This document shows, one piece after another, positions 30,921-39,054 of a stretch of 64,000 bases of DNA. The notes below the pieces were generated by a model. That model saw only the letters and a program-made list of their open reading frames with translations, was not told where the DNA came from and searched no databases. This stretch comes from Mariniflexile gromovii. Lineage in GTDB: Bacteria; Bacteroidota; Bacteroidia; Flavobacteriales; Flavobacteriaceae. The translations under genes were made by a program, and so were the position numbers. Position 1 is the stretch's first letter. The number at the start of each line of letters is the position of its first letter. The stretch spans positions 62,001 through 126,000 of the forward strand of contig NZ_JAGJCB010000008.1 in the NCBI RefSeq assembly GCF_017814435.1, written 5' to 3'.

Positions 30921-32816
30921 TTAAATTTTTTCAGGTCTAATCCACATACAATGTCCGCCACCAGCTACCATTTTCGCTTTTACTACATCGCCTTTTTTTA
31001 CGGTGGCTATTCGTACTTGGTACGCTTCGGGGTTTGTTTTGCTATTGGTATCTTCGGCATCTTCATAATAGGTAATGATGTAATTTTGGTTTTCTTTTAG
31101 GAAATCCAAAACAATATCTAAAGTGCCACCTTCTGCGTGAACGGATCCAATAAACCAATCATCACCATGTCTTCTTGCCGTAGAAATAAAGGCATCCATT
31201 TTGGCATGCAACACCTTGCTTTCATCCCATTTACCAACGGGCATTTCTTGAATGAATTCAAATAAATCTGATTTTTCAGCATAAGCTTCAGGCGCATCGG
31301 GGATGCACACCAAACCACTAAAAACAATTAAGGTTCTTGCAGCTTCAGCAGTCACCGTAGTTTCTAAAGAATTTAACTTTTTTGGACCCTTTTCTCTTTC
31401 ACCTGCATTTACGCTTGTGATATCAAAAATACCGTTATTCATATCCAAAGGCCCTTGAATGGCATTAATAAGCGCCATTCTAATGAATGTTTTTGGTGTA
31501 AAAGCGCGTCTGGAATCTTGTTGTGCATGACAATATTCCCTAGTGATGGCATTCGGATAAGTTCTGCTAACCCCGGTAAAAGGTACCGGACCATCATGAA
31601 AATCTATCAACAAATTACTTTCGGCACTCATGCGTATGGCATCTCTTGTAAATGGTACGTTTGAACTCATAAAACCATATTTGATGCCTTTCATATTTAA
31701 GGATTTGTAATACGGAAACAAGGCTTCATCACCAAAATCACCTTGTCTTCTATCATAATACAAAAGCAATGAAACGCCTTTGTCTTCGGCGTATTTGATT
31801 ACCTTATCTAAGTCTAATTTGTCAGACAAGGTCATTTTTCCTGGTTCCACATGGGTGTACCACGCATCGTCAATCAAGAAATATTCAATATCATTTTCAG
31901 CAGCAAAATCTATAAAACGGTAATAACTTTCGTTATCAATGCCATAGGTAAATCCGTCTTCCGTTGTAAAACCATGTACGCGCCAATCCCAAAGGGTTTT
32001 TCCGGGTTTTATCCATGAGGTGTTTTCAAGTTTATTTGGGGCAGCCACATTTAAAGGCACTGTGTTTGTTAACAAACCACCGATTTCATCCTCAAAAAGT
32101 ATGATGCGCCACGGGGTTATTAATCCCTTATCCTCTGAAGCGAAATCATTTTTAGAAACCAATTTATTGTTATCCTTATCAAATTTAAAATCGATGACAT
32201 TGAAACCTGGAGCACTTACCAAATCGGATTCCAAAAGCGATAAAAAATTATTTTGACCATTTTCAACCACTAATGGCATTTTCAATTTTAGTTTTTTTGT
32301 ATCTATACTGCCAAAATCCCCTATAGATACAGGGCCAAAAGGCTCACCTTCACCCGCTGGTGAATATAAGTTGCTTGTATCAGGCAATCCGTATTCTATA
32401 ATATATGAAGGGTTTATATCTTGTGGCGTTTCATCAACTTTAAAGCGAAAAGCGACTCCGTCATTATAAGTTCTTACATAAAGTTTTGCCGGTATACCTT
32501 CATAATCCAAGAAAACTTCCAACTCGTTATAATGATCTTTTATTTCACTGAACTGACCCCAAACAGGCTTCCAGTTTTCGTTAACCTCTTTTGCTTTGGT
32601 ATCTAAAACTTTTACTTCCAAATTTTGTAAAATGGAGATTTCAGAATTTAAAATAATACCGGTATTGTTTCCAAAAAGATTGTATTTCAAGTTCTTTTCA
32701 GAATTATCCAACGTTACTTTAAGGTTTCCGTTAGGAGATTCCAATTCAAGCTGTTTTTGGTTAGCACAATTACTTAAGGTTAGGATTAAACTGATACCTA
32801 ATAGTATTTTCTTCAT
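30921..32816 (-). CDS. GH97 family protein with altered catalytic residues
   Basis: A 631-residue protein with a lipobox-like end of the signal peptide (LTLSNCANQ). The GH97 N-terminal beta-sandwich starts at ELESPNGNLKVTLDN, then the barrel has YFLIDDAWY and the C-terminal beta-domain follows. In retaining GH97 enzymes a KxDF motif holds the nucleophile; here it reads K-Y-G-F-M. The segment IDFHDGPVPFTG has Asp where the inverting enzyme SusB has Glu508, and TREYCHAQQ has Gln where both types carry the general-acid Glu. So it may use another arrangement or be inactive. It ends 4 bp inside the neighbouring sulfatase remnant frame. It is the first intact gene of the operon as now seen. Confidence 0.85.
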   Translation of the reverse strand: MKKILLGISLILTLSNCANQKQLELESPNGNLKVTLDNSEKNLKYNLFGNNTGIILNSEISILQNLEVKVLDTKAKEVNENWKPVWGQFSEIKDHYNELEVFLDYEGIPAKLYVRTYNDGVAFRFKVDETPQDINPSYIIEYGLPDTSNLYSPAGEGEPFGPVSIGDFGSIDTKKLKLKMPLVVENGQNNFLSLLESDLVSAPGFNVIDFKFDKDNNKLVSKNDFASEDKGLITPWRIILFEDEIGGLLTNTVPLNVAAPNKLENTSWIKPGKTLWDWRVHGFTTEDGFTYGIDNESYYRFIDFAAENDIEYFLIDDAWYTHVEPGKMTLSDKLDLDKVIKYAEDKGVSLLLYYDRRQGDFGDEALFPYYKSLNMKGIKYGFMSSNVPFTRDAIRMSAESNLLIDFHDGPVPFTGVSRTYPNAITREYCHAQQDSRRAFTPKTFIRMALINAIQGPLDMNNGIFDITSVNAGEREKGPKKLNSLETTVTAEAARTLIVFSGLVCIPDAPEAYAEKSDLFEFIQEMPVGKWDESKVLHAKMDAFISTARRHGDDWFIGSVHAEGGTLDIVLDFLKENQNYIITYYEDAEDTNSKTNPEAYQVRIATVKKGDVVKAKMVAGGGHCMWIRPEKI

Positions 32817-33119
32817 TTTGATAATGGTTTTGGGTTTTTAACAAATGCCGCTGGTCGCGTGTTTTTATCGAGTTCTTTTTCAAATTCTAAAGCATATGTT
32901 CTTAGTTTAGAAGCAATATCTGGATGTTGCTCTAAAACATTGGCACTTTCACTTATATCATTTTCCAGATTATAGAGTTCTGGTGAAGGTTTGCCTGCTA
33001 TTCGCATTTTCCAATTACCAGACCTTATCGCTTCTAAAACATCTTTACTGTAAAAAAAAACACTTTATGCGGCGTTTTGCTTTTGCCTTGCAATACGGAA
33101 AAAATATCTTTTCCGTCTA
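32813..33119 (-). pseudogene. Sulfatase C-terminal remnant with homopolymer frameshift
   Basis: The last 64 residues (MRIAGKPSPELYNLENDISESANV..) are the typical C-terminal tail of an S1 sulfatase. Just upstream, in another frame, the sequence reads YIDGKDIFSVLQGKSKTPHKVFFF, the preceding part of the same kind of protein. The two frames meet in a long A/T homopolymer (about 33044-33060), so a slippage indel broke the gene. Everything upstream, including the active-site CxPSR, is gone. The gene is therefore dead and was cut by whatever put the Mu-like element next to it. Its tail overlaps the GH97 start by 4 bp, showing that it was once the upstream operon member. Confidence 0.85.
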
Positions 33120-33150
33120 TATATAATCGTCAAAATAAAGCAATCCCATC

Positions 33151-33172
33151 GTTAAAATGAAATAATACTTTT
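33151..33172 (+). repeat. Left copy of a 22-bp repeat bordering the Mu-like element
   Basis: Contains TGAAATAATACTTTT preceded by GTTAAAA. The same 22 bases recur in the same orientation at 40996-41017, and an inverted 16-base core recurs at 41259-41274. It lies 31 bp beyond the last recognisable sulfatase sequence. Candidate element end or duplicated target. Confidence 0.75.
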
Positions 33173-33209
33173 AAAAAGGGCTTTTTTAGCTTATATTTGC
33201 CTCGTGACG

Positions 33210-33292
33210 AAGTTCGCGAGTAAATTCAAGAATGTGCATCACATTAAGACTCTATAAACAGATTTAAGTAAGTTCGCGAGTAAATTCAAGAA
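33210..33292 (+). repeat. Pair of 23-bp direct repeats 60 bp apart near the left end
   Basis: The sequence TTCGCGAGTAAATTCAAG with its flanking bases (AAG.. and ..AA) occurs identically at 33210-33232 and 33270-33292. Together they lie 40-140 bp inside the left repeat border. Candidate transposase-binding sites (like the multiple L sites of Mu) or operator sites. A plus-strand TATATTTG lies just outside at 33192-33199 without a convincing upstream TTG. Confidence 0.7.
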
Positions 33293-33330
33293 CATCTATT
33301 AAATCATCAATAGGGTCTTTTTTATGCCTT

Positions 33331-33513
33331 TTAAACACGATAATAAATAACGTCGCTTATTGTCTTTACAGATAAATAGAATTGTTCAGATAGCTTTTTT
33401 AATATGTATTCTTGTGAATACATCGGCACATCTTTATAAGTCTTTTTAGATAGTTTTTCGTACTCTAAACGTATGTCATCATACTTTTTTTGGGTAAGTT
33501 CATTCATTGCCAT
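33331..33513 (-). CDS. Small helix-turn-helix-like protein, unknown function
   Basis: A 60-residue protein starting MAMNELTQKKYDDIRLEYEK (start at 33513; Met at 33507 is an alternative). The upstream extension in the same frame has no promoter, because a good minus-strand promoter lies between. The second half (EYILKKLSEQFYLSVKTISDVIYY) has the shape of a helix-turn-helix ending in a recognition helix. Similar small proteins are common in Bacteroidota mobile elements, from memory. It has its own promoter and lies behind the terminator of the capsid operon, so it is a separate unit near the element's end. A regulatory role is plausible but not shown. Confidence 0.65.
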   Translation of the reverse strand: MAMNELTQKKYDDIRLEYEKLSKKTYKDVPMYSQEYILKKLSEQFYLSVKTISDVIYYRV

Positions 33514-33517
33514 AAAG

Positions 33518-33547
33518 CAAATATAAAGTCTATTTGTAATATAGCAA
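33518..33547 (-). promoter_or_regulatory. Bacteroidota-type promoter for the small HTH gene
   Basis: On the minus strand a TTG at 33545-33547 is followed after 19 bases by TATATTTG at 33518-33525. This fits the Bacteroidota consensus TTG-N19-TAnnTTTG. The expected transcription start is only a few bases before the ATG at 33513 or 33507, so the message would be almost leaderless. Confidence 0.65.
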
Positions 33548-33565
33548 AAAGCAGTTTTTAACATA

Positions 33566-33595
33566 AAAAAAGGCTCTAAAAATAGAGCCTTTTAA
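33566..33595 (-). terminator. Rho-independent terminator of the capsid operon
   Basis: AAAAGGCTCTA and TAGAGCCTTTT form an inverted repeat with a 5-base loop. Read on the minus strand it ends in a run of T, 18 bp after the stop of the DUF6046-like gene. It closes the minus-strand operon that starts with the transposase region. Confidence 0.8.
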
Positions 33596-33612
33596 ACGTG
33601 GTAAGAGATTAT

Positions 33613-34224
33613 TTATCTAGCCAATTCTATTGGTTCATCACTACATGCAGTTATTTCAAATGGAAAAACATTTTGCTTCCCTTGTGGTAGTTTAAAATCA
33701 AATTCTTCAATAGATATTCTATAAATGCTCTTATCTATAAAAAGTGAGCCAATTACCTCAATACTGTCAGCAATCTCCTCCCATTTAAGCAATTCTCTGT
33801 ATTGGTCATAAGCCGAAATTTTTGGTGTGTCTAAGCATAACCCACGGATACGTATTTGCCAATCATCAAAACCGTATATTTCTTTTACCGTGCCACTTTT
33901 GCCTAATACACTGGTTTTTGTTATGTTTTTGGCTCTACGAAAATCTACAACCGTTGCGGGCGGTATTTCAAAATCATTAAATTGCTTTTGTTCCAAATCT
34001 CCTAAAGGAGTGTAGCATTGATAAGAACCACCTTTAAACTTCATAGGAAACATTATAGGTGTACCCATCCAACTCATTTTTTTAACTTCCTCAATTGGTT
34101 TCGTAGGTATCGAACGATAAACAGCTTCATTGCTTATTGGCTCTAAATTGTTAACGGCATAGCTAACTGGAACAAAGCCAAAAGCAATATTAAAAAGCTG
34201 TGATAAATCAGGTTTAAAACTCAT
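33613..34224 (-). CDS. Phage protein, DUF6046-like
   Basis: A 203-residue protein without signal peptide or membrane segment. MSFKPDLSQLFNIAFGFVPV at the start and the C-terminal FDFKLPQGKQNVFPFEITA match, from memory, the DUF6046 family found in structural modules of Bacteroidota prophages. Its start overlaps the end of the capsid gene by 4 bp. In related phages this family sits among tail or neck genes, so its direct junction with the capsid gene suggests that genes between them were lost. Function unknown; a virion structural role is inferred. Confidence 0.65.
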   Translation of the reverse strand: MSFKPDLSQLFNIAFGFVPVSYAVNNLEPISNEAVYRSIPTKPIEEVKKMSWMGTPIMFPMKFKGGSYQCYTPLGDLEQKQFNDFEIPPATVVDFRRAKNITKTSVLGKSGTVKEIYGFDDWQIRIRGLCLDTPKISAYDQYRELLKWEEIADSIEVIGSLFIDKSIYRISIEEFDFKLPQGKQNVFPFEITACSDEPIELAR

Positions 34225-35093
34225 GAGCCTGAAACTATTGCGCCAATACCTTTATTTCTAATAGGCAAAGCAATAAAACGTTTATCAAAACCAACTATTG
34301 TCGCCCTTTCTTTTGGGTCATCCTTTGTTTCGTACATGTGTACTGTTCCATCAGCTCTCATTACTTCTTCTTTTTGGAATGCAAAACTAGAATGTGCAGT
34401 TCCTGGCGTTACACTATCAAAAGCCGATTTAACAAGTGTTGCAGCATCATACTTTGGGTTTTTGCTAAACTCCAACATATTGAACCCAGCAAACCTTTGA
34501 GGCACTCCATTTTTGAAGTCGGTAATATCTTTAAAGGACTTTAAATCAATTAACATAAGGTCTTCGGTATGTTTTGGGTCTAATACTAAATAACGGTCTT
34601 CTTTTGGTATGTCTAAATCATCATAACGGCGTTTTAAAGCCAATATGTCGTTAACCGTTAACCTTTTTAACCCATTGGCATCTACTTCACCAGTACAGGC
34701 AATAACTGGCGTGTAAGTGTCATCATTTGCAGGAGCAAAAGCATGTGCAGCTTTTCTAGCGGTGCTAGTTCTTAAACTTTGTTTATGTCCATACAATACG
34801 CTTTCTAATTTATCATAAGCCAACTCAATAGCTTCGGGTCTTCTAACCAAAGTATTTTCAGTTTCAAATAAATCCAAAGTAATTTCTAAAGGAGTATCCA
34901 CACGAGGTAAAACATCAATGGGGTATGTGGTATTATTAATTAATACATTTGGATCTACTCCCACTTCAGCCATGGTCAGTTTATCATATTCGACCAATGC
35001 ACTAAAGTTCTTTACGAAGTTTAGAAATGAGGGGTCTGGATAAAAGTTTTTCATTAACTGTTTAATCCAAATTTGTTTGTTCAATGTTGCCAT
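34221..35093 (-). CDS. Major capsid protein, Mu-like
   Basis: A 290-residue protein located directly downstream of a ClpP-type protease/scaffold gene, the classical position of the major head protein. It begins IWIKQLMKNFYPDPSFLNFVKNFSALVEYDK, then VDTPLEITLDLFETENTLVRR and a conserved mid-part (RYDDLDIPKEDRYLVLDPKHTEDL). The C terminus RDRFIAL-like segment (FDKRFIALPIRNKGIGAIV) is typical of Bacteroidota phage capsid proteins, from memory. No N-terminal propeptide is obvious. It appears complete. Confidence 0.75.
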   Translation of the reverse strand: MATLNKQIWIKQLMKNFYPDPSFLNFVKNFSALVEYDKLTMAEVGVDPNVLINNTTYPIDVLPRVDTPLEITLDLFETENTLVRRPEAIELAYDKLESVLYGHKQSLRTSTARKAAHAFAPANDDTYTPVIACTGEVDANGLKRLTVNDILALKRRYDDLDIPKEDRYLVLDPKHTEDLMLIDLKSFKDITDFKNGVPQRFAGFNMLEFSKNPKYDAATLVKSAFDSVTPGTAHSSFAFQKEEVMRADGTVHMYETKDDPKERATIVGFDKRFIALPIRNKGIGAIVSGS

Positions 35094-35124
35094 AAAATTC
35101 TAATTTTTAATTGTTTTTTAATTG

Positions 35125-36096
35125 TTAATCTTGATTGTTAAATTCAGCATCTACAAGCTTTTTGTATAGCTTCGGGTCTCTTTTTAATTCGTTTGGTGCA
35201 TACATACGGTATTCATCTAAGCCCCATTTGCTTCGGTCTTTTGACGTATCATTATTATCTTGATGGTTTAGCATATCGGATAATTTAGCTCTACCGTGCA
35301 TTTTGTTAAGTAGCTCTTTAGTGCCTTGAAAATCAACTTGAAGCATCTTTGTAAAATGTGGGGTCATATCGGTTGTAATCTTTTTAGAAAGCAAAGCTTC
35401 ATCAATAACCGCCTTAACTTCTTTACCAGCTTCTTCATTCTTTTTAGGCAGTATTTTTTTTACAGCTGCAAGAACGTCATCGTCCGAAGCTCCATCAGAA
35501 AGCTCCAGTAGTTTTAATAGTTTTTTGTTCATATTTAAAGGTTTATTTATTACATAACATGCAAAGATTTCGTTAGGTTCTAAGGCGTGTATATTCGTTA
35601 CTTTTGTTAATGTGTCGTTTTTTATTTCATCAACAAAACCAAGCTTTAAAGCTTCATCGGATGTTAACCAAGTTTCATCATCTAACATGCCCGCCAATTC
35701 ATTGTTTTTAATACCTGTTTTATTGGAATAAGTTTCCATTAAAACAGACTTAATTTTATCTAATAAATCGGCTTGTTTTCTTAAATCTTTACTCTCTCCA
35801 AAACCGCCCGATTGGGGGTTATGAATCATATACATGGCATTTTTAGCCATGATTATTTTATGTCCTGCCAAACATATAACCGATGCCATTGAGGCTGCAA
35901 CGCCATCAATATGCACCGTAATTTTGCCTTTGTCATATTCTTTGAGGGCGTTGTATATGGCATAGCCATGAAACACACTTCCTCCAGGAGAATTTATTTT
36001 AACGGTAATATCTCCTGTCTTTTTTTGCAGGGATGCAATAAACTTAGTATCTATTACATCTTTTCCTATCTCTCCATAAATGGTTAATTTGCTCAT
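35125..36096 (-). CDS. Phage head maturation protease fused to scaffold, ClpP-like
   Basis: A 323-residue protein. Residues 1-165 form a ClpP-class serine protease: KINSPGGSVFHGYAIYNAL, the nucleophile Ser69 in GVAASMAS, His92 in MIHNPQSG, and a candidate Asp in the DDETWLTSDEALKLGF segment. Residues 190-323 are charged and helical, with a C-terminal DRSKWGLDEYRMYAPNEL stretch. This is the usual protease-plus-scaffold arrangement of Mu gpI-like proteins, in which the enzyme degrades the scaffold during capsid assembly. It lies 31 bp upstream of the capsid gene, and its start overlaps the morphogenesis gene by 4 bp. Confidence 0.85.
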   Translation of the reverse strand: MSKLTIYGEIGKDVIDTKFIASLQKKTGDITVKINSPGGSVFHGYAIYNALKEYDKGKITVHIDGVAASMASVICLAGHKIIMAKNAMYMIHNPQSGGFGESKDLRKQADLLDKIKSVLMETYSNKTGIKNNELAGMLDDETWLTSDEALKLGFVDEIKNDTLTKVTNIHALEPNEIFACYVINKPLNMNKKLLKLLELSDGASDDDVLAAVKKILPKKNEEAGKEVKAVIDEALLSKKITTDMTPHFTKMLQVDFQGTKELLNKMHGRAKLSDMLNHQDNNDTSKDRSKWGLDEYRMYAPNELKRDPKLYKKLVDAEFNNQD

Positions 36097-36605
36097 AATT
36101 GTTTAAATCGTTTTATAATCTCTTCTTGTACTTTTTCATCCCAATTTCTCCTAAAGGTTTCGGAATCTCCCATGAATTGTCTTTTAGGTATTCTTACCGT
36201 TAATCGTTCCTTTTTGGTAAGTGCCATAGCTTTCCATTTCTGGTCTCCAGTTACGCTAAACATTTTCCAAAAGTATTTTCGTGAACGTTGTGTAATGGGA
36301 ATATTTAAAACACCTCCCTCATTATGTATTTGGGAATAAGGCGCACTGGCTTCAAACACAATTTTATCTTTTGTTGAGGAAATAACATCAATGCTATTGA
36401 ATAGATGGTTGCTTTTTATAAGTAACTGAAATGTATCGTCTGTTTTTTTTGGTAGCCAAGCTTCAAATGAAGCATCTGTAAAGCCTTTATTATGGAAGTT
36501 ATTATGTATAAATTCCATACCTTCTTTTTCGGCATCACTTTGCAAATCCCGCAATAGCTGTTCACTCATTGCAAGAAAATTGGGTGTTTTATTTATTTTT
36601 CCCAT
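36093..36605 (-). CDS. Phage virion morphogenesis protein, Mu gpG-like
   Basis: A 170-residue cytoplasmic protein. The core SNHLFNSIDVISSTKDKIVFEASAPYSQIHNEGG has the IHNEGG box, and the C terminus PKRQFMGDSETFRRNWDEKVQEEI is the RQF.G pattern shared by Mu gpG-type morphogenesis proteins. Such proteins help head or tail completion. It ends inside the protease gene (4-bp overlap) and starts 4 bp after the 36610-36909 gene, so the four genes form one transcription unit. Confidence 0.75.
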   Translation of the reverse strand: MGKINKTPNFLAMSEQLLRDLQSDAEKEGMEFIHNNFHNKGFTDASFEAWLPKKTDDTFQLLIKSNHLFNSIDVISSTKDKIVFEASAPYSQIHNEGGVLNIPITQRSRKYFWKMFSVTGDQKWKAMALTKKERLTVRIPKRQFMGDSETFRRNWDEKVQEEIIKRFKQL

Positions 36606-36609
36606 TCTT

Positions 36610-36909
36610 TCAATTCGTTTTTTTAAAGTTTGCAGGTAATGGCTCTACACTTACCCATTCTTTTTTGTTTGAGTTTTTTTTGTTGCCTGTACTGAACATG
36701 CTTTCATATTGTTCCTCTGTCGGCTCAAAGTCTTCTATCATTTGCATAGCCCAAAATCTTGTATTAATATCTAATCTTTCTTCATCTGCTATTCTAAGCA
36801 ACTCCAAAAGGGCTGCTTTTCTTAATCGAAATTCATCAACAGCCCCATATGCTTCACAAGCGATTTCTATTACTATTTTGTTTTCTGATTTATTAAAATA
36901 TACTGCCAT
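36610..36909 (-). CDS. Hypothetical phage protein
   Basis: A 99-residue acidic protein, MAVYFNKSENKIVIEIACEA.., predicted soluble, with a helical middle (FRLRKAALLELLRIADEERLD). No family recognised. It sits between the ATPase B gene and the morphogenesis gene in the minus-strand operon, where complete Mu-like phages carry early regulatory genes, terminase and portal genes. Its position marks the likely junction of the internal deletion. It reads as an intact short gene. Confidence 0.6.
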   Translation of the reverse strand: MAVYFNKSENKIVIEIACEAYGAVDEFRLRKAALLELLRIADEERLDINTRFWAMQMIEDFEPTEEQYESMFSTGNKKNSNKKEWVSVEPLPANFKKTN

Positions 36910-36941
36910 GACTATAAGTTTTAATGTTGTTTAAATCGTTT

Positions 36942-37769
36942 TTAAAGAGTGTTTAAATTATTGATAGCGTTTCGTACCAATCTGTAATTTCCTAGCCTGT
37001 AAAGAGCCTTGATTACTTTTTGGTCTGTAACGTTGTTATGTTCGCAAAGGGTGTTTATTTCGCCTCGTGTGGGTTCTGTAAGTTCCTGCCATTGGTTGAC
37101 ACGTCCGTAAAATTCAGGCATGCCTATTTTGTTCTTGTCGGCTGCCTTTTTTATGTTGCTTAATAGGTACTCAACACCTGCCAAAACTATCCCTCCATTA
37201 TCCTCTATACCATCCCAAATATCCTGTATGTACATAAGGCTGTTTGCCGATAGTTTTGAAGCTTCATCAATGATTAAAAGCGGATTGCTCTTTTTGTTAA
37301 GTTCATCAATAATGCGTTTGGTCATTTCGTGATCACTAGCCAACCACGATACGCCCAAAGCCCTCAGTATTTCAGATAAAAACTGTTTGGTTCGCATGGA
37401 GCGTGAACATGTTACTAAGTAAGTGTTTGCATTGGTTTCAAAGTACTGGCGCAATGCAAAGGTTTTTCCACTTCCCGAAAAACCAACGATACCAATCATT
37501 TTGTTTTGCTCCCTAGCTTCAAGGCATCGGTCTTGAATGGCTGTATAGTTTGCCGTTTCAATGGCAACCCATTTTTTAACACTAAAAAAGCTTCTAATTT
37601 TCATTAGCATACTTTCGTTTAGTTTTTCCCAATTCTCTTTTAATAAATTGGTTACGGTTGCAGGGCTTACTTCCAGTAATTCTGCCATTTGGTTTTGGCT
37701 TATGTCCTTTTTCTTTAAAAAGTCCTCAACCAATGTTTTTGTTTCTTGCTGTAATGCTTCTTTTTTCAT
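36942..37769 (-). CDS. MuB-like AAA ATPase, transposition target-site protein
   Basis: A 275-residue protein. Residues 1-60 hold a helix-turn-helix (DISQNQMAELLEVSPATVTNLL) as in Mu B. Walker A is GFSGSGKT at residues 96-103, and Walker B is PLLIIDEASKLS near residue 165. The ATPase domain ends in an alpha-helical tail. MuB-type proteins bind DNA in ATP form, select the target and activate the transposase. The gene follows the transposase by 37 bp and appears complete. Confidence 0.9.
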   Translation of the reverse strand: MKKEALQQETKTLVEDFLKKKDISQNQMAELLEVSPATVTNLLKENWEKLNESMLMKIRSFFSVKKWVAIETANYTAIQDRCLEAREQNKMIGIVGFSGSGKTFALRQYFETNANTYLVTCSRSMRTKQFLSEILRALGVSWLASDHEMTKRIIDELNKKSNPLLIIDEASKLSANSLMYIQDIWDGIEDNGGIVLAGVEYLLSNIKKAADKNKIGMPEFYGRVNQWQELTEPTRGEINTLCEHNNVTDQKVIKALYRLGNYRLVRNAINNLNTL

Positions 37770-37806
37770 ACATTTGTGTTTCTATAATATTCTAAGCCGA
37801 TATGCT

Positions 37807-39054
37807 TTATATCGGCTTTAAAGAGCCTTTTCCGAGGCTCTTTTTTACTAATAGGAAGTCATGAGCGTCCTCAATGTTTGAACGCTCAATTTTCCCTATC
37901 GGTTTTATTGTTTTTAGTTTTTCTTGGTCTTTCGTAATATGGTTTTCGTTGTAGAAAATCTCTAAAAGTTCTTTGCTTTCTTTAGAGTTTACTTGGTTTT
38001 TTTCCAACGATAGCGGATGCGTTAATTCTAGTTCGTCTAAATTGGCTTCGTTTAAACCTTTGTCAAACACCTTTTTAACTTCATTTTCAATATGGGTCTT
38101 GTAGCTTTTCTTTTTGGCTTCGCTCTTAATGATTTTAAGGGTTTCGGCTTCATCTAAATCTACATGCCCCATTTGTGTTTTTATAGACTTTTTGCATTCG
38201 CAAATTGGGAGGTCTGTTTTGTAATCGAACAACATAATCCAATCTAAATCCTTTTCATTATAGCGTACTGCAACCTTTTTATTTTGTAACTTTAGTTTGG
38301 TGTCGTTACACGCTATTTCGTAGGTGTGCTGTATTTTGTTTACCTTAATCTTAACCATACCACGTTTAACGGTATGGCTTGTTTTACTCCAAAACATCAA
38401 TGCTGTTTTAACGCTATCCATAGGAATGGCATTAGGTTTTGGCATGTCGTTGCTTATTTGGTTTGGAGATTTACGACCGCTTATATTGCGCTCGTTATAT
38501 TTGGCAATCATGGTAGCTATACGGCTTTTCATTTCGTTTGGCATCAACAAACCGTTTTTCTTAGCCATTTTTTGTATAAAATCGGGATTTGGGCGATTGT
38601 TTCGCTTACTGGTTACGCCCTCTCCTATATACCCCTCGTATAAAGCACATTCAACAGACTGGAATACCCCGAAAAAGCGTTCTATATAACTTTTATCTTG
38701 TGCATTGCCAACTTTAGAATTACGCCATTTTATACCCATTCGGGTCATTTGTTCTTTTAAGTCTAAAATTTCTTCGGTCTTTCCTGCACTAAAATTGTCC
38801 GATACTATTTCAGAGGGTAAATACCCCTCATTCATTACGGCAATTTTAAGGGCATTTAGTATGTTAAAACGTGTTTCGCTGTAACTCACATCAAACCCAA
38901 CTATTTTACGGCTGCAAACGTCTTTAATAGCAAATAAATAAAGCCTTATCATCTTGGTTCTGCTATTGTCCCAACAATAAAACTGCATGGGGGTTCCGTC
39001 TATCATCCAAACATTTGCAGGGAATTTTGGAAGTTCCCTAACAGCATGTGGCAA
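37807..39054 (-). CDS. MuA-like transposase, catalytic part in -1 frame
   Basis: A 415-residue frame with an rve-type catalytic core: Asp19 in VWMIDGTPM, Asp86 in EIVSDNFSAG and Glu125 in KSYIERFF. The first spacing of 67 residues equals that of Mu A (D269 to D336). A C-terminal Mu-C-like region (MVKIKVNKIQHTYEIA, basic tail) follows. The listed start is a TTG, and the protein as it stands lacks its N-terminal DNA-binding domains. Those are encoded by the overlapping frame 39003-39908, which is offset by one base, so the two are halves of one gene (see the A-AAA-AAC site). Confidence 0.9.
   Translation of the reverse strand: MPHAVRELPKFPANVWMIDGTPMQFYCWDNSRTKMIRLYLFAIKDVCSRKIVGFDVSYSETRFNILNALKIAVMNEGYLPSEIVSDNFSAGKTEEILDLKEQMTRMGIKWRNSKVGNAQDKSYIERFFGVFQSVECALYEGYIGEGVTSKRNNRPNPDFIQKMAKKNGLLMPNEMKSRIATMIAKYNERNISGRKSPNQISNDMPKPNAIPMDSVKTALMFWSKTSHTVKRGMVKIKVNKIQHTYEIACNDTKLKLQNKKVAVRYNEKDLDWIMLFDYKTDLPICECKKSIKTQMGHVDLDEAETLKIIKSEAKKKSYKTHIENEVKKVFDKGLNEANLDELELTHPLSLEKNQVNSKESKELLEIFYNENHITKDQEKLKTIKPIGKIERSNIEDAHDFLLVKKSLGKGSLKPI

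Noticed and set aside
32813-33007. A separate 64-residue gene
   Set aside because: It is the tail of a sulfatase whose upstream part continues in another frame; treated as a pseudogene.
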